Numbered from the stretch's first letter, positions 1 through 6,546 are shown. The stretch is DNA of 15,965 nt from CAYZZA01 sp964482685 (GCA_964482685.1 CAYZZA010000026.1:1-15965); one strand, 5' to 3'. A program made the numbers and translations. Notes: generated by a model from the sequence alone, not told the origin.

Positions 1-83
1 TACCAGCGTTTAGAAGCTGTTAGGAAACCTTAGTAAAGCTATAATGGAGTTGAGGTATCTCCCAAAGATTGCTTCTTCTTTTA
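1..83. other. Intergenic flank after rpsI terminator, no gene seen
   Basis: No convincing reading frame, tRNA or repeat is visible here. A TATAAT hexamer at 40-45 on the plus strand has no matching -35 box at 16-18 nt spacing, so I do not call a promoter. The stretch probably separates the rplM-rpsI unit from whatever lies beyond the window. Confidence 0.4.
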
Positions 84-118
84 TAAAAAAAACACCTTCC
101 TAAAAGGAAAGTGTTTTT
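84..118 (-). terminator. Intrinsic terminator of the rplM-rpsI operon
   Basis: Read on the minus strand, a 13-bp stem (106-118 pairing with 88-100, including one G-U wobble) has a five-base loop at 101-105. The 3' arm runs into eight consecutive U residues at 92-85. It starts 15 nt after the rpsI stop codon, the usual place for a Rho-independent terminator. On the plus strand the wobble becomes a C-A mismatch and the T run is shorter and interrupted, so it probably works mainly on minus-strand transcripts. Confidence 0.93.
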
Positions 119-132
119 GTGTAAGCATCCAA

Positions 133-525
133 TTAACGTTTTGAGAATTGAGGTGCTTTACGAGCTTTTTTAAGACCTGGTTTGTAACGTTCTTTCATTC
201 TTGGGTCACGTGTTAAGAGACCTGCTGATTTCAATGGTGCGCGGAAAGCAGGGTCTACTTGTAACAATGCACGTGCAATACCGTGACGGATGGCTCCAGC
301 TTGACCTGTAAATCCTCCACCGTTAACATTCACGCGAATGTCATAGCTTTCAGTTGTTTCTGTTACTTGTAGAGGCTGTTTGATAACAACATATAAGTAT
401 GAGAATGGCATGTATTCTGTAATATCTTTGCCATTGATTGTGATTTGACCGGTTCCTGGTGTCAAAATAACACGAGCTGTCGAGTTTTTACGACGTCCAG
501 TTCCGAAATATTGTACTTTTGCCAA
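133..525 (-). CDS. rpsI: 30S ribosomal protein S9 (uS9)
   Basis: S9 is a small-subunit protein of the 30S head; from family knowledge, its basic C-terminal tail reaches the P site and touches the anticodon arm of P-site tRNA. The 130-residue product has the family length and shows the N-terminal YFGTGRRKNSTARV block, the central GGGFTGQAGAIRHGIARAL block and a lysine/arginine-rich tail ending in FSKR. The start codon is TTG at 525, chosen because GGAGG lies 8 nt upstream and translation gives the standard MAKVQYFGTG opening. The rplM stop codon overlaps the start of this ribosome binding site, so S9 translation is probably linked to that of L13. It is the last gene of the rplM unit and is followed by a clear terminator. 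Confidence 0.98.
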   Translation of the reverse strand: MAKVQYFGTGRRKNSTARVILTPGTGQITINGKDITEYMPFSYLYVVIKQPLQVTETTESYDIRVNVNGGGFTGQAGAIRHGIARALLQVDPAFRAPLKSAGLLTRDPRMKERYKPGLKKARKAPQFSKR

Positions 526-538
526 TAGGTTTCCCTCC

Positions 539-982
539 TTAAATCAGGTTTGTAATGTCTAAGACGACAGGTTGTTGAGCTTGTTGTTTGTGTTCTGCAC
601 CTTTGTAAACGTGAAGTTTTTTAGCTTGTGCACGTCCTAGGCTGTTTTTTGGAAGCATTCCTTTGATTGAGTTTTCAATCAAACGCTCAGGTTTTTGAGC
701 ACGCAAAGTTCCAGCAGAAACTTCTTTAATTCCACCCACAAATCCTGTGTGACGGTAATACATTTTGTCGCTTGCTTTTTTACCTGTTAGGGCAATTTTT
801 TCAGCGTTGATCACAATGACATTGTCACCTGTGTCAACATGCGGTGTGTAAGTTGGTTTATTTTTTCCACGCAAGATAGATGCGACTACTGTTGATAGAC
901 GTCCTAAAGGAACATCTGTAGCGTCGACGACGTACCATTTGCGTTCGATTTCACTTGCTTTAGCCATATATGTTGTACGCAC
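539..982 (-). CDS. rplM: 50S ribosomal protein L13 (uL13)
   Basis: L13 binds 23S rRNA and is an early assembly protein of the large subunit. The 147-residue product carries the family blocks ERKWYVVDA, TPHVDTGDNVIVINAEKI, YYRHTGFVGG and the conserved KGMLPKNSLGR near residues 108-118. The reading frame is open further upstream, but the GTG at 982 is the real start: GGAGG lies 8 nt before it and the protein then begins (M)RTTYMAKA as in other Firmicutes. The upstream extension would run into the leader hairpin. rpsI follows 13 nt later, the almost universal rplM-rpsI pair. Its own promoter and an L13-type leader RNA sit just upstream, pointing to feedback control by L13, which is inferred from the known leader family. 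Confidence 0.97.
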   Translation of the reverse strand: MRTTYMAKASEIERKWYVVDATDVPLGRLSTVVASILRGKNKPTYTPHVDTGDNVIVINAEKIALTGKKASDKMYYRHTGFVGGIKEVSAGTLRAQKPERLIENSIKGMLPKNSLGRAQAKKLHVYKGAEHKQQAQQPVVLDITNLI

Positions 983-1008
983 GATATTTACCTCCATTAT
1001 TCTCATGT

Positions 1009-1057
1009 TTTGTTTGGACACAATAAGTTTCCGGGGCTCATCGTGGTGGCAAACAAA
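1009..1057 (-). ncRNA. L13 leader (ribosomal protein autoregulatory RNA)
   Basis: In the 5' untranslated region of rplM the minus strand forms a two-part hairpin. The outer stem pairs UUUGUUUG (1057-1050) with CAAACAAA (1016-1009), 8 perfect pairs. After an asymmetric internal loop (CCAC opposite UC), the inner stem pairs CACGAUGAG (1045-1037) with CUUAUUGUG (1027-1019), 9 pairs including two G-U, with a CCCCGGAAA loop. Position and architecture match the Firmicutes L13 leader family (Rfam L13_leader), thought to let excess L13 repress its own mRNA. I matched it by shape and location, not by a covariance search. Confidence 0.8.
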
Positions 1058-1068
1058 TACCATTCATC

Positions 1069-1097
1069 ATGTTACACTTTAAATACTCTTTTGTCAA
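1069..1097 (-). promoter_or_regulatory. Sigma-A-type promoter of rplM-rpsI
   Basis: The minus strand has a perfect -35 box TTGACA (1097-1092), a 17-nt spacer, and the -10 box TAACAT (1074-1069), 4 of 6 matches. The -35 box overlaps the truA stop codon at 1096-1094. Transcription should start near 1062, just ahead of the L13 leader hairpin, which fits a dedicated autoregulated ribosomal protein transcript. Confidence 0.8.
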
Positions 1098-1897
1098 TGT
1101 TTTTTAAAAAAATCTTTCTTTTTGATTGTATCCTTTTTTTCATAGGGCTCATACGAAACTTCCATCAAACACAACCCATTAGAGTATGCCGTCATACCTG
1201 CCGATTGTCGATCTTTGGCTGCCAACATCTCCGTAATTTCTTCGGGATTTCTCCTGCCGTCTGCAATTGGCAAAAGCGTCCCAATGATGATGCGAATCAT
1301 GTGATACAAAAAACCATCGCCACAAAATGTAAACACCCACATATTGGTTTGTTCGTCCACTTTTACAGATGCTTCATACAAAGTCCGGACTTTGTTTACC
1401 TTATCTGTTTTAGCAGACGAAAAACTGGTGAAATCGTGTGTCCCTACTAAAAGTGACAAGGCTTTTTCCACCGCTTCAAGATTCATCGGATACGGATGTT
1501 GGATACTGTAATTCCATAAAAAAGGATTACGTAATTCATGGTTGTAGACATGAAATTCATATGTTTTGTGCAGTGCACTATACTGTGAATGAAAATCAGC
1601 GGTGACAATCTCTGGATTAAACAAAACAATGTCTTTTGGGACCAACGTATTCAGTGCACGTTGCATTGACTCAGGAGGCAACGCATTTGGGAAGTCAAAA
1701 TGGATCACTTGTCCCTTGGCATGTACCCCCGCATCCGTTCTTCCTGCTCCATGAATCCGAATGAAACGTCCTTTGCTAATTTGTTGGAGTGCTTTTTCAA
1801 TTTCTCCTTGAACGGTTCGTTCATGCGTTTGAACCTGAAACCCTGAAAACCGACTTCCATCATAACTCACGTGAAATTTATATCGTGTCATTGTCAT
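1094..1897 (-). CDS. truA: tRNA pseudouridine(38-40) synthase TruA
   Basis: TruA isomerises uridines 38-40 in the anticodon arm of many tRNAs to pseudouridine. The 267-residue product starts MTMTRYKFHVSYDGSRFSGFQ, the TruA opening, and contains GRTDAGVHA at residues 52-60, with D55 as the catalytic aspartate. Later blocks FHSQYSALHKTYEFHVYN, HDFTSFSS and FLYHMIRIIIGTLLPI are also family hallmarks. The C-terminus is lysine-rich. The start is ATG at 1897; the ribosome binding site is weak (AGGAAGG about 15 nt upstream), and a second in-frame ATG follows two codons later. It lies 40 nt after ecfT and is probably cotranscribed with the ecf genes, an arrangement shared with Bacillus. Confidence 0.97.
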   Translation of the reverse strand: MTMTRYKFHVSYDGSRFSGFQVQTHERTVQGEIEKALQQISKGRFIRIHGAGRTDAGVHAKGQVIHFDFPNALPPESMQRALNTLVPKDIVLFNPEIVTADFHSQYSALHKTYEFHVYNHELRNPFLWNYSIQHPYPMNLEAVEKALSLLVGTHDFTSFSSAKTDKVNKVRTLYEASVKVDEQTNMWVFTFCGDGFLYHMIRIIIGTLLPIADGRRNPEEITEMLAAKDRQSAGMTAYSNGLCLMEVSYEPYEKKDTIKKKDFFKKH

Positions 1898-1937
1898 CTT
1901 TGTTCACTATGCCTTCCTACTTGTCTGTTTGCCTTGA

Positions 1938-2732
1938 TCATGATCTCAACACAAGCAATGCACCTGCAACAAAAACCAAAGTTCCCATTGCAACGGAGTC
2001 ACGCGTTTTCCATTTTAAGATTCGGTACTTCGTACGGCCTTCTCCTCCTCGATATCCACGCGCTTCCATCGCGTTAGCGAGTTCTTCTGCGCGGTTGAAG
2101 GAACTTATGAAGAGAGGGACAAGAAGAGGCACAATAGCCTTCATTTGTTGAATGAGAGACCCTTCTCCAAAGTCCGTTCCTCGTGCACGCTGAGCATTCA
2201 TGATTTTTTCTGTTTCATCCATCAATGTAGGCACAAACCGTAACGCAATTGACAACATCAAGGCGATTTCATGAACAGGCACTTTAATCGTATTCAAAGG
2301 ATGCATCAAGTACTCCAGGGCATCTGTCAAAGACAAAGGCATAGTCGTTAAGGTCATCAACGTCGACATCAAGATAATCATCACAAAGCGTGAGAAAATA
2401 AACGCACCACTAACGATGCCTTCTTTTGTTAATTGAAAAATTCCCCATGAAAAGTAGACTGTCTCACCTGCTGTAAAAAAGATTTGCAGCAACACTGTCA
2501 AGAAAATTAAACCAATCAATGGACGTAAACCTTTTAGAAAAAAGGAGAGACGTAAACCAGATAGTTTTAACGCCACCAATGTAAGGAGAAACAACAAACC
2601 ATACGTAATCCAGTTATTGGCTAAAAAAATAATCAAAATAAAAAACATGGTGCCCATTAATTTGGTTCGTGGATCTAATTTATGAATCCAAGAATCTCCT
2701 GGGATGTACCGGCCTAAAATAAGGTTATCCAT
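1938..2732 (-). CDS. ecfT: ECF transporter transmembrane subunit EcfT
   Basis: EcfT is the membrane scaffold of energy-coupling factor importers; it links the two ATPases to a substrate-binding S component. The 264-residue protein has hydrophobic segments at about 27-45, 45-60, 70-88, 108-130, 157-170 and 198-212, plus a C-terminal one at 247-262. The two short A-R-G coupling motifs typical of EcfT are visible at 183-185 (QRARGTDF) and 224-226 (MEARGYRGG); these contact the ATPase grooves. The start ATG overlaps the ecfA2 stop by one base (TAATG), indicating translational coupling. No S-component gene is in the window, so this is probably a shared (group II) module serving several vitamin-specific S subunits encoded elsewhere; the substrate cannot be read from here. 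Confidence 0.95.
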   Translation of the reverse strand: MDNLILGRYIPGDSWIHKLDPRTKLMGTMFFILIIFLANNWITYGLLFLLTLVALKLSGLRLSFFLKGLRPLIGLIFLTVLLQIFFTAGETVYFSWGIFQLTKEGIVSGAFIFSRFVMIILMSTLMTLTTMPLSLTDALEYLMHPLNTIKVPVHEIALMLSIALRFVPTLMDETEKIMNAQRARGTDFGEGSLIQQMKAIVPLLVPLFISSFNRAEELANAMEARGYRGGEGRTKYRILKWKTRDSVAMGTLVFVAGALLVLRS

Positions 2733-3604
2733 TAGTCATGTCCACCTGCTTTCGAAAGAGCAGCTTGAATCTCTGTAGCCAACTGATTCGTTGTTAAAGG
2801 AAGTGTTGAAAAAGACAAACCTAGCCGCTCTTCTAGGAGCGTTGAAAAAGCCACTGCCTTAGGTACTTCCAATTGTTTCGAAGCCAACCAAGTAGTATTT
2901 GCAAATATCTCTCGTGGCGGTCCTTCTTTTTTTACTGTTCCTTCTTCAAGCACAATGACGTGATCCGCATACTGGGCAGCGTCTTCCATTTGATGTGTCA
3001 CTAAGACAATAGTCAATCCTTTTTCTTTGTGGAGTGTATGGAACATTTCCATCATTTGTTTTTGTCCTTGGGGATCTAAACCAGCTGTCGGTTCATCTAA
3101 GACCAATACTTTCGGCTCCAAAGCCAAAACACCCGCAATCGCGACGCGACGCATTTGTCCCCCAGACAACTCAAAAGGGGAGCGATCCAAAAAACTGTCG
3201 TCTAAACCGACCATAGGCAATACTTCTCGCACAATTTGTTTGGCTTCTTCGTCTGTCGCCCCAAAGTTTTTCGGCCCAAACGCAATGTCTTGTTCTACCG
3301 TTTCTTCAAATAGTTGAGCTTCTGGAAATTGAAACACGATGCCAACTTGTTTGCGAAGAGGCTTCAAGTTTTTGTTGCTGGTCTCTGATGTAATCACTCG
3401 ATCGCCAATTTGGATGGTTCCTTCTGTTGGTTTTTTCAGCGCATTTAAATGTTGAAGAAGAGTTGATTTTCCACTGCCTGTATGCCCAATAATAGCTGTG
3501 TACTGACCACTTTGAATATGCAAAGACACGTTCGCCAATGCTCGTGTGGCCATCGGTGTATCTGCTTGATAGGTATACCCTACTTGTTGGAAAACAATGT
3601 CCAT
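2732..3604 (-). CDS. ecfA2: ECF transporter ATPase subunit EcfA2
   Basis: This is one of two ABC ATPases powering ECF-type vitamin or metal uptake. In the 290-residue protein the motifs are Walker A GHTGSGKST (40-48), Q-loop Q92, signature LSGGQ (146-150), Walker B VLVLDE (166-171) and switch histidine H204. GHTGSGKS in Walker A and LSGGQMRR in the signature region are typical of EcfA2 rather than EcfA1. I start it at ATG 3604 because family members begin MDI.F; an in-frame TTG at 3610, better spaced from an AGAAGG motif, is an alternative adding two residues. The gene overlaps the 3' end of ecfA1 by about 25 nt and ecfT by 1 nt, so the three proteins are likely made in balanced amounts. Confidence 0.95.
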   Translation of the reverse strand: MDIVFQQVGYTYQADTPMATRALANVSLHIQSGQYTAIIGHTGSGKSTLLQHLNALKKPTEGTIQIGDRVITSETSNKNLKPLRKQVGIVFQFPEAQLFEETVEQDIAFGPKNFGATDEEAKQIVREVLPMVGLDDSFLDRSPFELSGGQMRRVAIAGVLALEPKVLVLDEPTAGLDPQGQKQMMEMFHTLHKEKGLTIVLVTHQMEDAAQYADHVIVLEEGTVKKEGPPREIFANTTWLASKQLEVPKAVAFSTLLEERLGLSFSTLPLTTNQLATEIQAALSKAGGHD

Positions 3605-4419
3605 AACCAATTCACCAACCCTTCTTCATCTAAATAGCCTTCTGGAACCGCAAACCCTTTTTGTTGCAATGCGTGTTTTAATTGCTCCGAAAAAGGGTAT
3701 TCTAAGCCCATTTCAATCAATTTTTCCCCGAATAAGAATACTTCCTCAGGGGTTCCTTCTTGAACCAAAGATCCCTCTTTTAACACCAATATCCGATCTG
3801 CTTGAGCGGCTTCGTCAATATCATGGGTTATGGAGAGAACGGTTAACCCTTCTTGTTCTTTTACATCTCGAATAACGTCTAGGACTTCTCTACGTCCTTT
3901 TGGGTCTAACATACTCGTGGCTTCATCCAAAATAATCAACTTCGGCTGTAAGGCTACCACACCTGCGATTGCCACACGTTGTTTTTGTCCACCAGATAAC
4001 CGTGCAGGTTCTCGGTCTAAAAAGCGAAGCATGTGCACTTTCTCTAAAGCTCCATGCACTCGCTGAATCATTTCGTCTCGTTCAATGCCTTGATTTTCTA
4101 ATCCAAATGCTACATCATCTTGCACCGTTGAGCCTACAAATTGATTGTCAGGGTTTTGAAAGACCATTCCGGCCATCGCACGGATGTTCCAGACGTTTGC
4201 TTCATTTAAAATTAGTCCACCTACATGAACAGATCCTTCATCCGGTTCAAGTAATCCTGTAATCGCTTTTGCTAAGGTTGATTTTCCTGAGCCATTTGGC
4301 CCAATAATTGCTACCCATTCGCCTTCTTGTATCGAAAAGGATAAATCGTTTAAGGCTTTACGAGTTGCCTCCTCCGAATATTTATAGGATAAATGTGCTA
4401 CTTCTAGAAATGCATCCAT
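3580..4419 (-). CDS. ecfA1: ECF transporter ATPase subunit EcfA1
   Basis: This is the partner ATPase of EcfA2; the two form a heterodimer under EcfT at the cytoplasmic face of the membrane. The 279-residue product shows Walker A GPNGSGKST (40-48), Q-loop Q88, signature LSGGQKQR (141-148), Walker B LIILDE (161-166), the D-loop SMLDP and switch histidine H199 in SITHDIDEA. The LDEATSMLDP form (A, not P, after DE) is the usual EcfA1 mark. Start ATG 4419 has an AGGAGGGGG ribosome binding site about 11 nt upstream. It follows rplQ after a 236-nt gap holding an RNA element and a perfect DNA palindrome, so its expression may be partly separated from the ribosomal operon. Gene order ecfA1-ecfA2-ecfT-truA is the common Firmicutes one. 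Confidence 0.95.
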   Translation of the reverse strand: MDAFLEVAHLSYKYSEEATRKALNDLSFSIQEGEWVAIIGPNGSGKSTLAKAITGLLEPDEGSVHVGGLILNEANVWNIRAMAGMVFQNPDNQFVGSTVQDDVAFGLENQGIERDEMIQRVHGALEKVHMLRFLDREPARLSGGQKQRVAIAGVVALQPKLIILDEATSMLDPKGRREVLDVIRDVKEQEGLTVLSITHDIDEAAQADRILVLKEGSLVQEGTPEEVFLFGEKLIEMGLEYPFSEQLKHALQQKGFAVPEGYLDEEGLVNWLWTLFSNK

Positions 4420-4436
4420 GCGTTCAGCCCCCTCCT

Positions 4437-4450
4437 GTGACCGCGGTCAC
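4437..4450. promoter_or_regulatory. Perfect 14-bp palindrome at the ecfA1 ribosome binding site
   Basis: GTGACCGCGGTCAC is a perfect inverted repeat with no spacer, two bases upstream of the GGAGG of ecfA1. As RNA it could form only a 5-bp stem with a CGCG loop, so a dimeric DNA-binding protein site is at least as likely as an RNA hairpin. It is GC-rich in an AT-rich gap. I know no regulator with this exact site; function is unassigned. Confidence 0.4.
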
Positions 4451-4483
4451 TTTTTATTTCGTGCTATGTATAAACAAAAAAAT

Positions 4484-4620
4484 ATAAAAAAATCACTTTA
4501 TAATGAATGAGCCTCCTTCCAGTTAGACCGGAAGAAGGCTGAGCTAGACTCGGAAGACGTCTGTCATTCCATCATCGTAACACTCATTCATAAATAAAAA
4601 AGTGAGTTTTATAGTGATAT
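4484..4620 (-). ncRNA. L17 downstream element (L17DE) RNA
   Basis: Just downstream of rplQ the minus strand folds into a multibranched structure. The closing stem pairs 4618-4613 (AUCACU) with 4497-4492 (AGUGAU). Inside it, AUGAAUGAG (4591-4583) pairs perfectly with CUCAUUCAU (4511-4503). The enclosed loop carries three hairpins: 4570-4552 (GGAA-GAC with one bulged U), 4551-4541 (GAG-UCUAG-CUC), and 4539-4511 (10 bp, one G-U, about 9-nt loop). Two loops share a GUCUARCU sequence. The closing stem is followed directly by seven U residues. Location and shape fit the L17 downstream element described for lactic acid bacteria and Listeria, whose function is unknown; the U run suggests it may also end or attenuate the alpha-operon transcript. 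Assignment rests on position and hand-folding. Confidence 0.8.
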
Positions 4621-4655
4621 TCAATTATTCAAAAACAGAAAAGGTGTTTTTTGAC

Positions 4656-5069
4656 TTACGCTTCTTCTGCTTCGGCTTCTACTGCTTTATCTACGAATTC
4701 AAGAACCACCATTGGTGCTGCGTCTCCGCGGCGTGGTCCCATTTTCAAGATACGTGTGTATCCACCTTTACGTTCTGCAAAACGAGGTCCAAGATCATCA
4801 AACAATTTTTGTAAAACTGTTTGAACGACTACTTCGTCTTCTGTTTCACGAACAATTGCAAGTTCATTGCGAACAAAAGCTGCTGCTTGACGACGTGCAT
4901 GCAAATCGCCGCGTTTTGCCAATGTAACCATTTTATCAGCAAGTGAACGAACTTCTTTTGCACGTGCTTCAGTTGTAACAATGCGTTCATTAATGATTAA
5001 ATCAGACGTCAAATCACGCAACATTGCTTTACGCTGTGAGCTTGTTCGTCCTAATTTACGGTAACCCAT
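4656..5069 (-). CDS. rplQ: 50S ribosomal protein L17 (bL17)
   Basis: L17 is a bacterial-specific large-subunit protein sited near the exit of the peptide tunnel. The product (137 residues) contains YRKLGRTSSQRKAMLRDL, INERIVTTEARAKEVR, RGDLHARRQAA, LGPRFAERKGGYTRILK and PRRGDAAPMVVLEFV, all family blocks. It is longer than the roughly 120-127 residues I know for Bacillus and Enterococcus because of an acidic alanine/glutamate tail (VEAEAEEA). Start ATG 5069 has AAGGAGG about 10 nt upstream. It is the last gene of the alpha operon, 35 nt after rpoA, and is followed by the L17 downstream element. Confidence 0.97.
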   Translation of the reverse strand: MGYRKLGRTSSQRKAMLRDLTSDLIINERIVTTEARAKEVRSLADKMVTLAKRGDLHARRQAAAFVRNELAIVRETEDEVVVQTVLQKLFDDLGPRFAERKGGYTRILKMGPRRGDAAPMVVLEFVDKAVEAEAEEA

Positions 5070-5104
5070 CGTGTTGTACCCTCCTTTGTTTCATCTACTT
5101 AAAA

Positions 5105-6049
5105 TTAGTCCTCTTTGTTTAGTTCAAGGTCTAATTCAGCTAGCTTGAATTTCACTTCTTCAAGAGATTTACGTCCTAGGTTACGGACTTTCATCATCTC
5201 GCCTTCAGTTTTATTCGTCAATTCCTGAACCGTATTGATTCCTGCTCGTTTCAAACAGTTGTATGAACGAACAGAAAGATCTAGTTCTTCGATTGTCATT
5301 TCAAGCATTTTTTCTTTTTGTGTTTCTTCTTTTTCAACCATGATTTCAGCGTCACGGGCTTCTTCAGTCAAGTTAACAAATATATTCAAGTGCTCTGTCA
5401 TGATCTTAGCAGCCAGACTTACACTCTCTTCTGGACTGATAGAACCATCTGTCCAAAGTTCAATGGTTAATTTGTCAAAATGTTCTTTTTCACCAATACG
5501 TGTATTTTCAACTTGGTAGTTGACTCTGCTCACAGGGGTATAAATGGAGTCAATAGGCAACACACCAATTGGCATTTCATCATGTTTGTTGTGTTCAGCA
5601 CGTACATACCCACGGCCTTTTTGAGCCGTCATACGTGCATGAAAGTGGCCACCTTCAGATACAGTACAGATAGGTAAATCCGGATTAAGGATTTCTACGT
5701 CACTGTCGTAAATGATATCAGCAGCGGTCACATTGGCTGGACCTTCTATATCGATTTCGATTGTTTTTTCTTCATCGGAATAGAGTTTTAGTGCGAGTTT
5801 TTTAAGGTTTAAAATGATTGCTGTTACGTCTTCAACAACACCATCTATTGCAGTAAATTCGTGCAAGACACCATCGATTTGAAGACTTGTGACGGCTGCA
5901 CCCGGAAGGGATGACAATAAGATACGGCGCATGGAGTTTCCAAGCGTAGTCCCATAGCCTCGTTCAAGTGGTTCAACGACAAACTTGCCATACATGCCAT
6001 CGTCGCTGATCTCAACTGTCTCAATTACCGGCTTTTCAATTTCGATCAT
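5105..6049 (-). CDS. rpoA: DNA-directed RNA polymerase subunit alpha
   Basis: The alpha subunit dimerises to nucleate RNA polymerase assembly, and its C-terminal domain contacts UP elements and activators. The 314-residue protein has the N-terminal domain (about 1-230) with FVVEPLERGYGTTLGNSMRR (24-42) and VLPIDSIYTPV, then an acidic linker (about 232-250). The C-terminal domain has LDLSVRSYNCLKRAGINTV, with R261 matching the DNA-contacting R265 of E. coli, and VRNLGRKSLEEVK. Length and start (MIEIEKP) match other Firmicutes. The ribosome binding site is weaker than its neighbours' (AAAGGGG, 12 nt upstream). The 69-nt gap after rpsK holds two small inverted repeats. Confidence 0.98.
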   Translation of the reverse strand: MIEIEKPVIETVEISDDGMYGKFVVEPLERGYGTTLGNSMRRILLSSLPGAAVTSLQIDGVLHEFTAIDGVVEDVTAIILNLKKLALKLYSDEEKTIEIDIEGPANVTAADIIYDSDVEILNPDLPICTVSEGGHFHARMTAQKGRGYVRAEHNKHDEMPIGVLPIDSIYTPVSRVNYQVENTRIGEKEHFDKLTIELWTDGSISPEESVSLAAKIMTEHLNIFVNLTEEARDAEIMVEKEETQKEKMLEMTIEELDLSVRSYNCLKRAGINTVQELTNKTEGEMMKVRNLGRKSLEEVKFKLAELDLELNKED

Positions 6050-6118
6050 CCTGTCAGACTACCCCTTTCAAAACGTTATTCCACGCAGCTGCGCATAAGT
6101 CTGCAAAGTGCAGTCTCA

Positions 6119-6505
6119 TTATACGCGGCGGCGTTTTGGAGGGCGGCATCCATTATGTGGAATTGGTGTTACATCACGAATAGCCGTAACTTCCAATCCT
6201 GTTGCTTGAAGAGAACGGATGGCTGCTTCACGACCAGAACCTGGTCCTTTAACAGCGACCTCAACAGTTTTCATCCCATTTTCCATTCCACCTTTAGCAG
6301 CTACTTCCGCTGCCATTTGTGCTGCGAATGGAGTTGATTTTTTAGATCCTTTAAAACCTAAAGAACCTGCGGATGACCAAGATACTGCGTTTCCTTGTGC
6401 ATCTGTAATCATTACAATTGTGTTGTTAAATGTAGAACGGATGTGAGCAATTCCATGCTCAATATTCTTTTTAACACGACGTTTACGAGTTGGTCTTTTT
6501 GCCAT
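6119..6505 (-). CDS. rpsK: 30S ribosomal protein S11 (uS11)
   Basis: S11 lies on the 30S platform near the mRNA exit (E-site) region. The 128-residue product shows RKRRVKKNIEHGIAHIRSTFNNTIV, the SWSSAGSLGFKGSKKSTPFAAQ block, GPGSGREAAIRSLQ, and the C-terminal DVTPIPHNGCRPPKRRRV, nearly invariant in bacteria. I use ATG 6505, 9 nt after AGGAGG, rather than the in-frame TTG at 6511, which lies only 3 nt from that site. It sits between rpsM and rpoA as in nearly all Firmicutes alpha operons. Confidence 0.97.
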   Translation of the reverse strand: MAKRPTRKRRVKKNIEHGIAHIRSTFNNTIVMITDAQGNAVSWSSAGSLGFKGSKKSTPFAAQMAAEVAAKGGMENGMKTVEVAVKGPGSGREAAIRSLQATGLEVTAIRDVTPIPHNGCRPPKRRRV

Positions 6506-6546
6506 GAACAATGACCTCCTTACTTTATTATTTAATTTTGCTTAGT

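Noticed and set aside
40..45. TATAAT on the plus strand as a promoter for a gene to the right
   Set aside because: No -35 box at suitable spacing and no plus-strand gene downstream.
983..1063. N-terminal extension of rplM to an upstream ATG
   Set aside because: It would translate through the leader hairpin and give a 27-residue extension unknown in L13; the GTG at 982 has the ribosome binding site.
1010..1450. Plus-strand open frame of 146 codons across the rplM leader and truA
   Set aside because: It is antisense to truA and the L13 leader, has no ribosome binding site and no recognisable protein features; its composition is that of a shadow frame.
1789..2151. Plus-strand open frame antisense to truA and ecfT
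   Set aside because: Overlaps two well-supported genes, lacks a ribosome binding site and family resemblance.
4437..4456. Palindrome plus TTTTT on the plus strand read as an intrinsic terminator
   Set aside because: No plus-strand gene ends here, and a spacer-free dyad leaves only a 5-bp stem with a CGCG loop.
4461..4500. A promoter for ecfA1 after the L17 element (TATACA-like -10)
   Set aside because: The -10 match is 4 of 6 and no -35 hexamer fits at 16-18 nt; not supportable by eye.
4605..4635. Promoter TTGAAT...TATAAA just after rplQ, making the L17 element a 5' leader of ecfA1
   Set aside because: The spacer is only 13 nt, too short for a sigma-A promoter, and the hexamers fall in the AT-rich stems.
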